From Eremochloa ophiuroides (lineage: Eukaryota > Streptophyta > Magnoliopsida > Poales > Poaceae), in assembly GCA_038502445.1 (NCBI GenBank), contig JAHLJS010000008.1, forward strand, positions 66,835,306 to 66,899,305: 64,000 nt of DNA, read 5' to 3'. Position numbers and translations under genes: made by a program. The notes below the pieces were generated by a model. It saw nothing but the letters and a program-made list of their open reading frames with translations. It did not search any database and had not been told where the DNA came from. Below, piece after piece: positions 21,639-33,519 of this stretch; position 1 is the stretch's first letter, and each line of letters starts with the position of its first letter.

Positions 21639-23550
21639 TGTCGGTTACCAAAGTTAGGGGTACCCAACTTCCATGCAAAAAACGCTCATTCCCAACTTGG
21701 TCTGGCCCAAGTAAGGCCAGTCGAAGCCCACGAAGGCCGCGTCTACAGAGGCCCAAATCTCCGATTCGCCCGAGCCTCCCCAGGAGAGCTCGGGCGAGCG
21801 GCGTCCTAGGCGCCCCATTCTCCGATTCGCCCGAGCCTCCTCGGGAGAGCTCGGGAGAGCGGCGTCCTCGGCGCCCCATTCTCCGATTCGCCCGAGCCTC
21901 CTCGGGAGAACTCGGGAGGCGGCGTCCTCGGCGCCCAATTCTCCGATTCGCCCGAGCCTCCTCCGGAGAGCTCGGGAGGCGGCGTCCTCAGCGCCCAATT
22001 CTCCGATTCGCCCGAGCCTCCTCCGGAGAGCTCGGGAGGCGGCGTCCTCGGCGCCCAAATCTCCGATTCGCCCGAGCCTCCCCAGGAGAGCTCGGGCGAG
22101 CGGCACCCTCGGCGCCCCAAATCTCCGATTCGCCCGAGCCTCCTCGGGAGAGCTCGGGAGAGCGGCGTCCTCGGCGCCCCATTCTCCGATTCGCCCGAGC
22201 CTCCTCGGGAGAGCTCGGGAAGCGGCGTCCTCGGCGCCCCATTCTCCGATTCGCCCGAGCCTCCTCGGGAGAGCTCGGGAGGCGGCGTCCTCGGCGCCCA
22301 ATTCTCCGATTCGCCCGAGCCTCCTCCGGAGAGCTCGGGAGGCGGCGTCCTCGGCGCCCAAACCTCCGATTCGCCCGACCCTCCTCGGGAGAGCTCGGGA
22401 GGTGCCGTCCTGGGCGCCCAAGTTTCCGATTCGCCCGAGCCTCGCCCGAAGCCTCCTCGGGAGAACTCGGGAGAGCGGCATCCACGGCGCCAAAGTCGGC
22501 ATCCAAGGCACGGGTGATGTCAGCGGAGCAATCTTGGACCATAAGAAATCTCTCTGACCACTTTACAAGCACTGTCCCGTCAGGCGAGACTCTCGACACG
22601 ACTGTGCTTCGCACGCCCTTGATGGCCATACCACCTGTCGGGATTTTCCTGACAGCAGATTTGATGAGCCCACTACGACCGTCCTCCACGGTATGGTCTA
22701 CGGTGCGCCGCCCCGCTTCGGGAAAGGCGCCCACTGCGCCGTCCACACGAAAGGATGAGCACGCCTTCAAGATCCCGAGCCTCGGGAAACAACGCCCCAA
22801 GATTTGATGGGCCCACTACGATCGTCCTCCACGGTATGGTCCACGGTGCGCCGCCCCGTTTCGGGAAAGACGCCCACTGCGCCGTCCACACGAAAGGACG
22901 AGCACGATCCCGAGCCTCGGGAAACAGCGCCCCAAGGTGATTCTCCCTCTTGTCACATCGTACGGAAGGATAGCCGGCAGGTGTAAACGCACCAAAGTCG
23001 AGCGGACCACGACGGCCATATCCAGAAGACCCAGAGAGCCGACAACAGGACATGGTCAGACGACTGTTTCTACCTTGGAACTCGCGAACCAAGATAGCCA
23101 TACCCATACCCCGGAGACACGGAGAAAAGGCAGCAGCTAGTCAAACCGAGAACAGCAACTCTTCACTATTTTAATAGGTAGCGTCGTAGCCGCCTTTGCC
23201 TCTCCCTTGCGGCTATAAAAGGGAGAGCAGAGGCCATCTTTAGGAGAGAGACACAGAACAAGGGACGAACCGACGGAGAAGTTCTAAGTTCTCACCCACA
23301 GCAAACGACTTGCAAACACTTAGACACTCACAAGAGACCTGGGAGCTCTTCCCTCTCTCGCCTAGCTTGTAACCCCCTACTACAAGCACCCCGGTGCAAG
23401 GCAACACGACTCTCCTCTCCACTGGACGTAGGGCTCGCTCGGCCTGAACCAGTATAATCCCTGTGTTCCCCCTTGCACACCATCCGTAGCCTCAACCGCA
23501 AAACACACATTTACTAGCCGGTGTTAGCCTCGCCAAAATTAGCACCGACA
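21639..23550 (+). repeat. 3' LTR (1,912 bp)
   Basis: It has the same length as the 5' LTR and differs by five substitutions that I could find by eye. It has the 60-bp array, the 143-bp duplication and the TATA box at a constant offset of 10,255. The identity of array copy number in both LTRs shows the array has not changed since insertion. Confidence 0.95.
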
Positions 23551-23555
23551 ACAAT
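23551..23555. repeat. Target site duplication, right copy (ACAAT)
   Basis: acaat follows the terminal CA of the 3' LTR and matches 11379-11383. Confidence 0.93.
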
Positions 23556-23870
23556 AAAACCAAAAACAATAAAACAAAATAAAAATGACAACTGAAGGCT
23601 AATTTATAGTCAAAACAATTGACAACTTAAAGGCTAATTTATAGTAAAAAGCTAACAACCAAAAAATCAAAAAAATTAGCAAACAAAGGCTAATTTATAG
23701 TAAAAAATCCTTGTAAAAACTACAAAAGTACAATAAAAACAATAAAACAAAATAAAAAATGATAACTGAAGGCTAATTTCTAGTAAAAGAATGACAACAG
23801 AAGACCTCGAAAAAATAAAAAACATATAATAAACTAAAAAATGATTACTGAAGGCTAATTTGCAATACAA
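23556..23870. repeat. AT-rich tandem array, right part
   Basis: Copies of gaaggctaatttatagtaaa continue at about 23597, 23628, 23685, 23770 and 23852, with A-rich spacers. This is the other half of the array at 11030-11383. From 23871 to 24182 I see only AT-rich sequence. Confidence 0.75.
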
Positions 23871-24182
23871 ATATACACAAATATGAGTTCAGTACGATAC
23901 AGTAGCCATCAAAAATACATTCATACTAGATGTGACAAATTGACTTCACACGTTATTTAGGTGATAACGATTTTGGAGTCGGCACATTCAACAGTTTGGT
24001 CAGGCTATAGCCACACTTCTAGCACACGACATACTTACACGTTAAGGAGCATGCAATAGAGACATAGAGTCATTCTTGGATACGTGCACTATCTCAGAGA
24101 CAAGGAGGATCATCACAGTTCAGGGTCGTGACCAGCAAAACAGATTGAAAAGGGAAACCTATTAAGATAAGATAGAAAAACT

Positions 24183-24769
24183 CTATTCGCTTGAGATGAA
24201 GTGCATGAACTGCAGTTCCCCTTGGTAGACATACTGAACACATCACACATGCCATCTATAATCCGTAAAAAAAATTAAAATACATGTTGAGAAAAAGATT
24301 TAAAAAAGAATTAATGGAAAGCAAAAGAAAAAAAAGAGGTGGCTCACAACACAAACCTTCCCATTAAGAGAATGACCAAAAGAACTAAGAAGTTTCTGCT
24401 TCAAATCAATTGAATGAACAACAGATTCTGAGGATTTGTCCCTGGACATAGCCCTCTGAAAAAAGGAAAAATAGAAATTAGCACTAAAAGTGTTTTGAAA
24501 AACAAGCAAAGCAAACATCAAGCATACCATCCTCATGCAAAAAACTGCAAACTCCTCAACTAATTTGATCTGCCCAGGAGAGATAACACCTTGAAAAATA
24601 TAGCAAATAATATTATCAACATTAGAAAATAAAGAACAAACAATACTAAATGAATTTTTACAAGAAAAATTATACAAACCTACAATCCACGAGCAAAATT
24701 CAAACATGGAAAAAAATTAGGAACAACAGTTTCACCAAGATTAGACTTTAAATGCACCGGGCTGACAAC
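24183..24769 (-). CDS. Last exons of an unrecognised gene (or a captured fragment)
   Basis: Four candidate exons on the minus strand fit together in phase: 24769-24736, 24589-24528, 24455-24357 and 24233-24183. Each has an AG acceptor and GT donor, and the last ends in TAG. Segments include VVSPVHLKSNLG, ISPGQIKLVEEFAVFCMRM, SRDKSSESVVHSIDLKQKLL and YVYQGELQFMHF. A further open stretch at about 24870-24952 (RLDTGTPACLVECSALVHIN) may be an upstream exon. I do not recognise the protein. The consistent phases argue for real gene ancestry. The lack of upstream exons, with the surrounding AT-rich repeats, argues for a partial or captured copy. Confidence 0.35.
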
Positions 24770-25304
24770 CTTTTTTATAATGAAAAAAATTAGAATGTGC
24801 ATGAGAAACTCAAAAAATACAAAAAAGCTATTAAATAAATAACAAAAAGTGAAACCCCAAACTGAAAAACATTTTAGGCACTTTAAATTGATATGGACTA
24901 GAGCTGAGCATTCAACTAGGCATGCTGGTGTTCCAGTGTCAAGTCTCCCTAGAAGGCAAGACATTGCACATACAATTTCATCGTGAGTGTGGCTATGAGA
25001 TTCTCAAATTACAAAATAATCAGGCTACAAACTAATCAGATATCTCTCCCCTGAACCATCAATTAAAATAAATAAAGAGAAGTTCTCCTTGTTGATCTAT
25101 ACGCTGAAGTCATAAAGGCAGATAAAATTATATCCATGTGAACTGAAACAAAAATATAATTTAAAACAAGATCAAGCGTCGGGATTGTTCACACCATCAA
25201 ATGTATGTTTGGAGGAAGTGTTAGCTAGCAAACGGCCACTGTCATCCAACTCAATCCACGAGCTAGCTAGCCTCGCCATTACGCTACCTCTCTCTTGGAT
25301 CGTA

Positions 25305-25535
25305 GGACTCGTTTAGATTTCAGTTGCAGTTGCAATTCTGCACTGTAGCACGTTCGTTTGTATTTGACAACTTTTGTTTAATCATGGCCCAAGTAGGTTT
25401 AAAAGATTCGTCTCGTGATGTACATGAAAAAGTATAAATATGCAAACATTTCGTCTATATTTAATGCTCCATGCATGTACCGTAACGTTGATGTAACTAG
25501 TTGCAATTACAATTTACAGTGGATCTAAACATGGC
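25305..25535. mobile_element. MITE, Tourist-like family, diverged copy
   Basis: The ends ggactcgtttagatttca and (reversed) gccatgtttagatccact form imperfect inverted repeats. The inside shares long stretches with 26803-27020, such as tttgtctcgtgatgtacatg in one or other spelling, so the two are copies of one family about 230 bp long. No clear target duplication remains. Confidence 0.6.
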
Positions 25536-25762
25536 TATAGTACGATGCACATCGCCTGTCAGTGCGTCAAATCAATCAGAGGCAGGCTAGGCTAACCTCA
25601 CTCGTCAGTCGTCATCGTCTTGTGTAATTAAAATAATGACAGTTAGTGATTCAAGTGTCTAATCTCTGTGTCTGCTGTTACGATTATTAGCACTAAATCA
25701 TCATCATTAGTCAGTTAGACGACCGATCGAACCGGTCGACGCTGCGTCGGCAGTCATCGGGG

Positions 25763-25849
25763 CTGATAGATGGACGTGATCTAGACGCAGACAAGTGGGG
25801 CCTTGGCTGATAGATGGACGTGATCTTAGCTAATAGATGGACGTGATCC
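25763..25849. repeat. Three copies of a 20-bp motif
   Basis: The motif ctgatagatggacgtgatct occurs at 25763 and 25807, and with two changes at 25830. The spacing is 44 and 23 bp. Confidence 0.8.
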
Positions 25850-26103
25850 AACTCTTGTGAAAAGAGTGGAATTAGCTTTAGCTCGGAGAGATGCTGGTGG
25901 TTGGCGGGTCCTTGGCTCCTTTCTCGCTTCACCTTATGCGCTAGAGTTAGCCATATTTTTTAGTATAGAACAATACTTTGCTATGTGCTAAAAATTAGCA
26001 TAATTGGTGAAGTTATCTTGGAGTTAGTAACTAGCTCCGACTATTGTGGGTGCCCTTAGCCGTTTCTGCAGTTTTTTTTTTTTTTTTGCTTGTGTAAACG
26101 TTA

Positions 26104-26396
26104 AGGCTTCGGTGGGAGTTTCAATTGAGTTTCGTTTACATTAAATAGGTGTCATATAGGCACATTCAATGACATGACAATGTATTTAATAAGGTAGAGA
26201 TAAAATGAGTTTCATCTACATGAAACTTTTTGGACACGATTATCAACTCTCTATAAGTCATTAAATTTAATATCAATGAAAAGATGAAATGAACCCTCAC
26301 TCTCAATGTAAAGTTTCATTCGAATTTTATTTTATTCTATGTGATATGTTAGTCTTAAAAATAATGCTATGAAACTCGCTATTAAAACTGACCTAA
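26104..26396. mobile_element. Probable MITE with imperfect inverted ends
   Basis: The left end ggtgggagtttcaattgag and the reversed right end ggtcagttttaatagcgag pair over about 25 bases with mismatches, and gagtttc is repeated inside both. The interior is AT-rich and non-coding. Size and structure suggest a MITE, but I could not define a target duplication. Confidence 0.4.
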
Positions 26397-26802
26397 CAGT
26401 AATTAAAGCACTGCTACACTGGCTGCATTCCCAAAATTAACCCCCGCTCCAAAGCTTCACATCCAAAAACCAAAATATAATACTCCAAGCCCCTGACCCG
26501 AGGGCATAGTAGCTTCCACTTCACTCTTTCTCAAGACAATAGTACTTCTAGATCACTGTTTATACGCTACACATGGAGCTACAGAAGTAGAGAACCTACG
26601 GTACAAGTAGAAGAATCCAGGTGCACAATTTTCGAACGGTGTGTCGTAGAGGAACGAGTCGAACGACTAGGCATCACGTCATGCAGGCATCGAGGGGCAA
26701 AATGGTCATGATCAGAGATGGCCGCGATTCCGTTTTCTTAAAATCTCGAGAAAAAAAAAGTTGTACTGTCACCACAGCGGTTTATTTATTGTTAAGACGT
26801 TA

Positions 26803-27020
26803 GGCTGCGTTTAGTTACCGGTTGCAGTTATAATTCTGTATTGTATCATTTTCGTTTGTATTTGATAATTTTTATTCAATCATAGGCAAAGTAGGTTTAA
26901 AAAATTTGTCTCGTGATGTACATGAAAAAGTACAAACATACAAACATTTCGTTTACATTTAATGCTCCATATATGTGCGACTAGTTATAATTGTAATTTG
27001 CCGTATAAGTAAACAGGACC
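26803..27020. mobile_element. MITE, Tourist-like, with TTA target duplication
   Basis: The left end ggctgcgtttagttacc and the reversed right end ggtcctgtttacttata are inverted repeats. TTA flanks both sides (26800-26802 and 27021-27023), the 3-bp target preferred by PIF/Harbinger-type elements. The interior matches the copy at 25305-25535. It lies about 0.9 kb upstream of the IQD leader. Confidence 0.65.
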
Positions 27021-28361
27021 TTAATTACCGCTGGGACCGCCGATCTCTCGCGCACGGCGCACCACCCTCACGCTCACGGCAAACGGTTCCTGGTCACACA
27101 GTCTACTCCCACAAAAGATGGAAACGGAGACTGACATCGGGGCCCTCCTTGCCGCGTAGGGACGGGTTCCAGCTAGTAGCCGGTAAGAAAAGACGAGGCC
27201 ATGACAGCTCTTTTCCCTCGCCCTGGGGGAAAAAAAAAGGTTTCACGGCCACAGACCACACAGCTGGGCAGGGAACGGACGCGAAATATCTCCTGTGACT
27301 GACATGTGGGACCTGTTTTTTTACCATGATCCCGCCTCACCTTTTTTTCACCTCCCCAGCGGCCTTTTCGGCTTTCCCCTCGTCGGAAACGTAGCAGTAA
27401 ATCATCCATCCATCGAGAACCGAGCCTAGCTCGGGTGGCAAGCACTGCGAGTGTGCACACCGGGGCGTCCCCCAGAGGCATCACGACGTGTTGTATACGG
27501 GTGTGTGAGCTGTGGTGTGCGCCTGTTAAGTAGGCGTGTGTACAAGCAGATACTACGAGAGATGTAAAAAAAAAATCCATCCGTGCACCAGCGGCTGGAC
27601 GGGTCGTGGGGCCCACACGTCGGTGTCACGGAACGTGTCCCGTCGCACCAGGACAAAGCGAAGCGGTTCCGTTGCACGGTGGGGCCCGCACACTAGCTCG
27701 TCGTCACAGTCACTCTCTCCAGTGGCTCGGGCTCTCTGTTTTTTTTTTTCGTTTTCCATCAGCTGATTTCTCTCGCTCTCTCGCCTTCTCGGCGCTGCCT
27801 GGCTGCGCGGTACTACGAGCGAGCAGCACCAGGAGCCACTTCCCACACTTCCGCGCCCCCCCCTCTCTCGTCTCGCTCGAGAATGGTTGTGTAGGCGGGC
27901 GCAGGAGGGAGGAGAGAGAGAGGGGAGCTAGGGTTTTGCGCCGCCGCCTTCTGTCATCCTAAGGTGAGCGACGCTCCCGTAGATCCAGGCGCGCAACCTT
28001 CGGGTCGCCGCCGCCGTCTAGATCTGTGCCGTTGGGGGCCGTAGGGGGCGCTGTTTCGCGCTCCTCCGTGACCGTTTGGGTGCGTCGCAGCGTGGATTCG
28101 GGTCTCCTCATGCTGCATTTGTGGGAGTTCGCCCCGCGCTCCTTTCAAGTGTGTCGGTGTTTCTTTTTTTAATTTCTTGATTGATTCTTTCTAGCCCTCT
28201 GCAAGGGTTGCGGGTGGGTGTAGTAAGAATCCGGGCTTTGCCTGCTTCCGGCGTTTCCTGGTGGTGAATTGTGGTCGTGGAGTAGATCTGTGCACTGACA
28301 TGCGGTTCTGTTGCAGGCTCTGAACCCCCCTCCGGTCCCGTGCGCGGCGGATTAGGCTCCA
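27021..28361 (+). promoter_or_regulatory. Promoter, leader and leader intron of the IQD gene
   Basis: GC-rich and pyrimidine-rich DNA with CT runs leads to a probable leader ending ctaag at 27963. A donor gtgagc follows, and an acceptor ttctgttgcag ends at 28316, giving a 353-bp intron in the 5' UTR before the ATG at 28362. Leader introns of this kind are common in broadly expressed plant genes and often raise expression. Confidence 0.55.
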
Positions 28362-31300
28362 ATGGGGAAGTCTCCGGCGAAGTGGATCAAGTCCGTGCTC
28401 TTCGGGAAGAAGTCGTCGTCCAGGTCCGGCTCTACCAAGGCCAAGGATTTATCGGTACGTTCTTTTTCTTCCGTAGTTTCAGAATGCTGTTACGATTTCG
28501 ATTTTCTGAGTGTGGCTCGAGATATTCAGCTCCGGCTGAGTAGGGATCTGTTCTAGGCTTCTAGCATCTGATGCCCTTATTTTTCAATGTGCAGAAGGGT
28601 GCGACTAACAAAGGGGCTGCTGCTGCTGCCGGGAAGGAGCCCGCGTTCTCTGAGAGCTCTCCGGTCATCTCGGAGCCTGTGCTTGTTAGCGCCCACAACA
28701 ATGAGATCGTGCGAGAGGTGGCCAAGGGTGAGAATTCCAGCGTGCAAGAAGTGCCAGTGACTGATGTCAGTCAAGACTTGGAGAAGCAGCGCACTGTGGA
28801 GTCTGATACGTCCAATGATGCTGAGAGGTTGAGGGAAGAGCAAGCAGCGGTGAAGGCACAAGCTGCCTTCCGCGGTTATCTGGTAATATTTGTTTTTTCT
28901 CTCTCGATTTATCTGTTTCATTCATCTACCTTAACTACTTATGCTATCTGGTCGTGCCATGTTCCAATGTTATCTAGCACTGCTCCAAGTCTCTTAGAAT
29001 CATTTATATAAAAAGGATAAGGCATATAAAAAATGCTGTCCGCACTACTGTGTTATTAATACCGGAGCCTTTTGTCTGTTTGTGTTCATTTCTAGTGCAG
29101 AACCATATACCCCCGTCATTGTTGTGATAAAGCAATTAAGAAATATTATTGTCATAGATACTTGGCTTTCCATGGTGCTAATTGTGTTGTGTATTGGTCC
29201 AGGCACGCCGAGCATTCCGTGCCCTGAAAGGGATCATAAGACTACAAGCACTGATTCGGGGACATCTTGTAAGGAGGCAAGCTGTTTCAACTCTCCGTGC
29301 AACATGGTTGATTGTGAAGTTTCAAGCCCTGGTCCGTGGAAGGAACATTAGACTTTCTAAAGCTTCCATTCAAGCAACTAGGGAACTTTCCCTACAGAAC
29401 TTTGGGGTAATTTCCTTACAACTCATTTTCTATGATATATCTAATATATTTGTCATGATAATGTCCTTTTTTTTCTAAATTTCATGATCTCATTGAATAG
29501 AGAAATACTCCAATCTGTTGCATTGTGCTTTATTTTGATAACGTTAACTGTGAAGCCATGTTTAAACCTGAATAGTACATACTGAGCCATTGTTTATGCT
29601 CCTGTTGAGGTCTGTCAAACTAACTAAGGTGACATGGGTACTTGCCGTTATTCTCATTCAATACATATGTGAGAAATGTCTATGGATATTTGGTCAACGG
29701 ATACCCCAAAAAAAAAAAAAGTGATGAAACGAATAACATGTCAAATTTCTTTGTTTTCTTGTAAAAAGTTTTTCCATTGGACCATTTCCAATGCTGATGA
29801 TTACATGTGTTATATTGTTGTGCATATTAATCTGGAACCAACAAATATGGATTAATGTTCAATTAGCTTGCTCCCTTCTGGATTCCAAAATGCCGAGAAG
29901 CTATTATGTGCAGATTTTGCACCTTTATTAAATTATATGAAATTGTCTATACTAGGTTTATCTCCTAGTATCAAATTGTTAATTGTACATGGTTCATTGG
30001 GAATTTTCTTGTGCAGTATGTCTTGGAGTTTTGTTGGCTCCACTGCTTTACTAAATTGTCATTACTGCTTTGTGTCTTGATCACACTTCTGCGGTCATTT
30101 TGGATCTGATAAATCATAAATGTTATTCCTATTCTTATGATTTTATTTACTGATGTGGCAATGCAAAGTAGCAAACAGAGATGGCTGTATATCTGCATGG
30201 TTGTATTCAATCTTGATTATTTAACTCAAAAGCAACAATACTATTGCAGTTGGAAAATATGATCTTGTGTAGGATCCTATCTTTTATGGTCTCTTTTCTT
30301 TTCTTTTCTTTCTTTGGTGATCAAAATTGCATGTTTTGCCCATGTGACACTTTCATACTTATTAGGATGGTACCCAAAAATGGTGATTTTATGATATGTA
30401 CCTTCTTGCAGGGTGCTAAACCTTGTTCCTGGAAGGATGAAGTTGTCTTCAAATGCATTTGCTCGCAAGGTAATCTCAGAATACAGTTTTAGAGGGGCAT
30501 ATGTATGTATAAATCAGAAATACTAACTGCTTTGACTTTGAGACCTTTAGGCTAACTCAATTAGCTTTTCCTGTGATGTAGCTTCTATCTTCACCAATTG
30601 TCGTTGAGGCTCTTCACTTCCAGTATGATGAGATGGACCCTAATTCAGCCTTCAATTGGTTAGAGAGGTGGACGATAAGTCATGTCTGGAAGCCCATTTC
30701 CCAACCAAAGAGAGTTGGTGCTGATGCTAAGCCACATACAAGGAAGGCCAGTTATGCAATGGAAACAGAGTCAGCGAAATTAAAGCGTAATGCACGGAAG
30801 AGCTCTTCAGTGCCATTTGAACCTTCTCAAACGAACACCACCGTTGAAATTGAGAAGACAAGACGGAATCGAAGGAAATTAAGTAGCACTCCTCCTGAGC
30901 CAGTTCCTGATGGCCAGTTAACAGAACTTGAGAAGGTTAAACGTAGCCTTAGGAAGGTTACTAATTCCATGGCTGAAACCTCAAAGGCACCTAATCCAAC
31001 AACTGAGATTATTGACCATCAAGAGGTCCAGTGTGAGAGACCACTAAGAAGTGCAAAGCAAGTTCCAATTCATCTTGAGAATCAAGAGCCTCAGAATGTT
31101 AATCTATCGGACAATGCAAAGATGGATATTCTAGCACCTGATATCCAGCCTGATGTGGAAGTTGCATCAGATCCAGTCACAATCACAAATGAAGAAACAG
31201 TTGATGAGGCACCGTCTGTTGTTGCTCCAGCGGCTGAGATTATGCCACTGCAAGACATTAATAACGAAGAAAATGCTTTGGTGAATGATGTGGAAGAGAG

Positions 31301-32178
31301 ATCCAAAGAAGAACATCCTTCTAGTGAGAACCTAAAAGGCAGCAAGAGGAGGTCTTCATTCTCAGCTAAGCCTGAATATCCAGAAAATGGCTCCAAAAAT
31401 TCTCCTGCTCTGCCAAGCTACATGGCTGCTACACAATCAGCAAAGGCGAAGCTGCGGGGAAATTAGTTCACCAAGACTTAGCTCTGATTCAGCAGAGAAA
31501 AATGGGTTCACTCGTCGTCACTCCCTCCCGTCCTCTAACAATGGTAAGGTGATTTCACATTCTCCACGTACACAAAGGCCAACCCATGCTGGTGGCAAGG
31601 ATGGAGCAAAAGGCGACAAGGCTATGCTGTCATCAAGAGATGCAAGTGGTACGTAGAAAAGAAAAACTTTGAAAACTTATTACATTTGTATGTCTACCTC
31701 ATGCATTGTCATAATATGCACTTGCTCTTCTTTTTTTTTTATGCCAATTGAATCTAAACAAATACTGCTTAGCTTGTAACATCAGGTCTTAAAACATGAT
31801 AGTTTGGAAGCTAATGGAAGAAGAGGTCATTTTGTTGCTTTGTACTAGTACATTATATTCTATCACATTGATTTGCTTTAGAATATGATATTACACCATA
31901 CCTACTTTTATACTTTTCAAATAGTTGGGCTGCAAAATGTCAAACTATCTTTTCAATTACCTGGAAGAATTAGACTGTGTGCTCCTTGCATTGCAGCTTC
32001 AACATATGTTTCAAAGCTCACCTGTCTTTGCTTGTTATTATCTTAAATGCATACTTATATTATGGCCCATAGAAAATACATCGAAGTAGAAATTCGGCAT
32101 GTGTAGACTCGAATTAATTTCTGTCTTCTCTTCCAAATATCTGCAGAGAGACCACTGAAAGCTGAGTGGAGACGCTGA
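28362..32178 (+). CDS. IQD: IQ67-domain (IQD) calmodulin-binding protein with two frame breaks
   Basis: Exons: 28362-28454, 28595-28882, 29203-29406, 30412-30469, 30582-31648 and 32147-32178. The start MGKSPAKWIKSVLFGKKSSS is the typical IQD N-terminus. The IQ67 region spans the exon 2/3 junction (AAVKAQAAFRGYL, then ARRAFRALKGIIRLQALIRG and FQALVRGRNIR), with the conserved intron place. IQD proteins bind calmodulin and act as scaffolds on microtubules or the plasma membrane. LQYDEMDPN-like and FNWLERWTISHVWKPI segments and a DUF4005-like C-terminus (SYMAATQSAKAKLRG, SSPRLSSDS) follow. Exon 4 is 58 bp where in-frame joining needs 57, so the reading shifts within it near 30437. After AKLRG at about 31465 the frame meets TAG, while the family-like C-terminus continues in another frame to ERPLKAEWRR at 32178. 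This may be a decaying copy, a homoeologue, or sequence error. Confidence 0.8.
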
Positions 32179-33519
32179 CGTGGCCAATCAAACTCCAAAT
32201 CCTCTATTTGATAGCGCAACTGTTTGGGTGGATGAATGGCGTCTGCAGTTTGCTCGGATTGTTTTGCTTGTGATGTAAAAAAAGATGTTATCATCATCAT
32301 CATCCGATGAACGAACAGGCTTTGTTGTGATGAATCTGCTGGGAGTCTACTTATTTATAGGGTTTTCGGTCATGCCTTTTGTGATGTATAGCTGAAGTAT
32401 TTTCCCGGTTTGTTTTGTTTCCCAGAGCCCCCTGACTTTACCCCTCCTGCTTGGTGAGGGCTGCTGATGTTAGAGAGAGCGAGAAGCTGTATGGATTGAG
32501 TTGAACATCCTAGTCCCGTTTGGGCAATCTGGGCTGCGTTTTGACTGATGGTTGTGTGCCATTGATGGTTATTGTCCTTAACGCCGTAGTATTCTTTTCC
32601 AAGGTTCTTGTCTTGATCTGGTTGTCATGCAATGCAACGCTAGCCTGCGAAAAGGAACCATATATCACGCGATCAATATAGTAGTAGGATAGGAGTAACT
32701 CTTTGTACTCTACAAAACCTTGGATTGCTTCATTGCGGCGGCAACTGTTTGACAGCAACCACAATGTATATGGACCAATTAGTCTATATGCGCAACTTTT
32801 GTGTCAGTGATTTATAGTTATGTTACCCTCACAATGTATATATACTGGGTAGTCTATATTTGAGAGGTGAGAAGAGAGAGAACAGAGAGAAGAACTATTT
32901 TTTATTTCTTTTATAGGTAGTCTATAGCACTATAGGTAGTTCATAGCACTATGAGTAGCTTTTAACTATAGATCAGTCTATGGACTACTTTCACAACGTG
33001 TCAGGTAGCTGATAGTGAATATTTTATTCACTACAGACTATTTTTGAGCAAATTGTGGTTGCTCTACTTTGCTATCGGCGAATTGACGAGTTCAGGCATC
33101 GAGTTCTAGATTGGCCGGATAGCAATTGGACCTCCATGTCTATCTGCAGCGCTTGTCACTTTGTCAGTCCAAACTCATGGAGCCTACCGGCTCAATCAAT
33201 TAATGAGCATTATAGTAGGCGGGCTTGGCCATCCCATGGATTGCAGGAAGATCGACGAACCAGGGCTTGCAATTTCACTATCTACTTAGCTCTCTGCTGA
33301 TAGATTTATTTTGTCAAAATCTGTCAGATTTTTTGCCCAATCAAAAGACGACAACTCACTAACAGAAATCTGACAGATAATGCACATAGAAATCTGTCAA
33401 ATTAAATTTTAACAAATCAAACACCCAGTAACGGTTTTCCAAACCCAACATCCAATAGCAGGGAGCAAAGAACAATACAGAATACTGAAAAAACTGCCAA
33501 ACAGAGTAACCGTTCTATG
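32179..33519. other. 3' UTR of IQD and intergenic DNA
   Basis: The first 300 bp are likely 3' UTR. At 32860-33050 short motifs such as ggtagtctatag and agttcatagcactatgag recur in both orientations, suggesting a decayed MITE. At 33301-33430 pieces of gaaatctgtcagatt and its inverse form another AT-rich inverted structure. No gene is supported here. Confidence 0.4.

Larger units (their letters stand above)
11384..23550 (+). mobile_element. Full-length Ty3/Gypsy LTR retrotransposon, Tat-type lineage, 12,167 bp
   Basis: The element starts TGTCGGTT and ends CCGACA, with 1,912-bp LTRs at both ends and a 5-bp target duplication. Inside, in order, are a primer binding site, gag, protease, reverse transcriptase, RNase H, a second (archaeal-type) RNase H and integrase, then about 1.8 kb without coding sequence and a polypurine tract. 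Integrase downstream of RNase H places it in Ty3/Gypsy, and the second RNase H after the first points to the Tat/Retand/RIRE2 group of plant elements. By eye the LTRs differ at five positions (11553/21808, 11735/21990, 12233/22488, 12242/22497, 12789/23044), about 0.26 percent. With a commonly used grass rate of 1.3e-8 per site per year this suggests an insertion around 0.1 million years ago. The coding region changes frame near 14550 and has a TAG at 16638. Confidence 0.95.
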
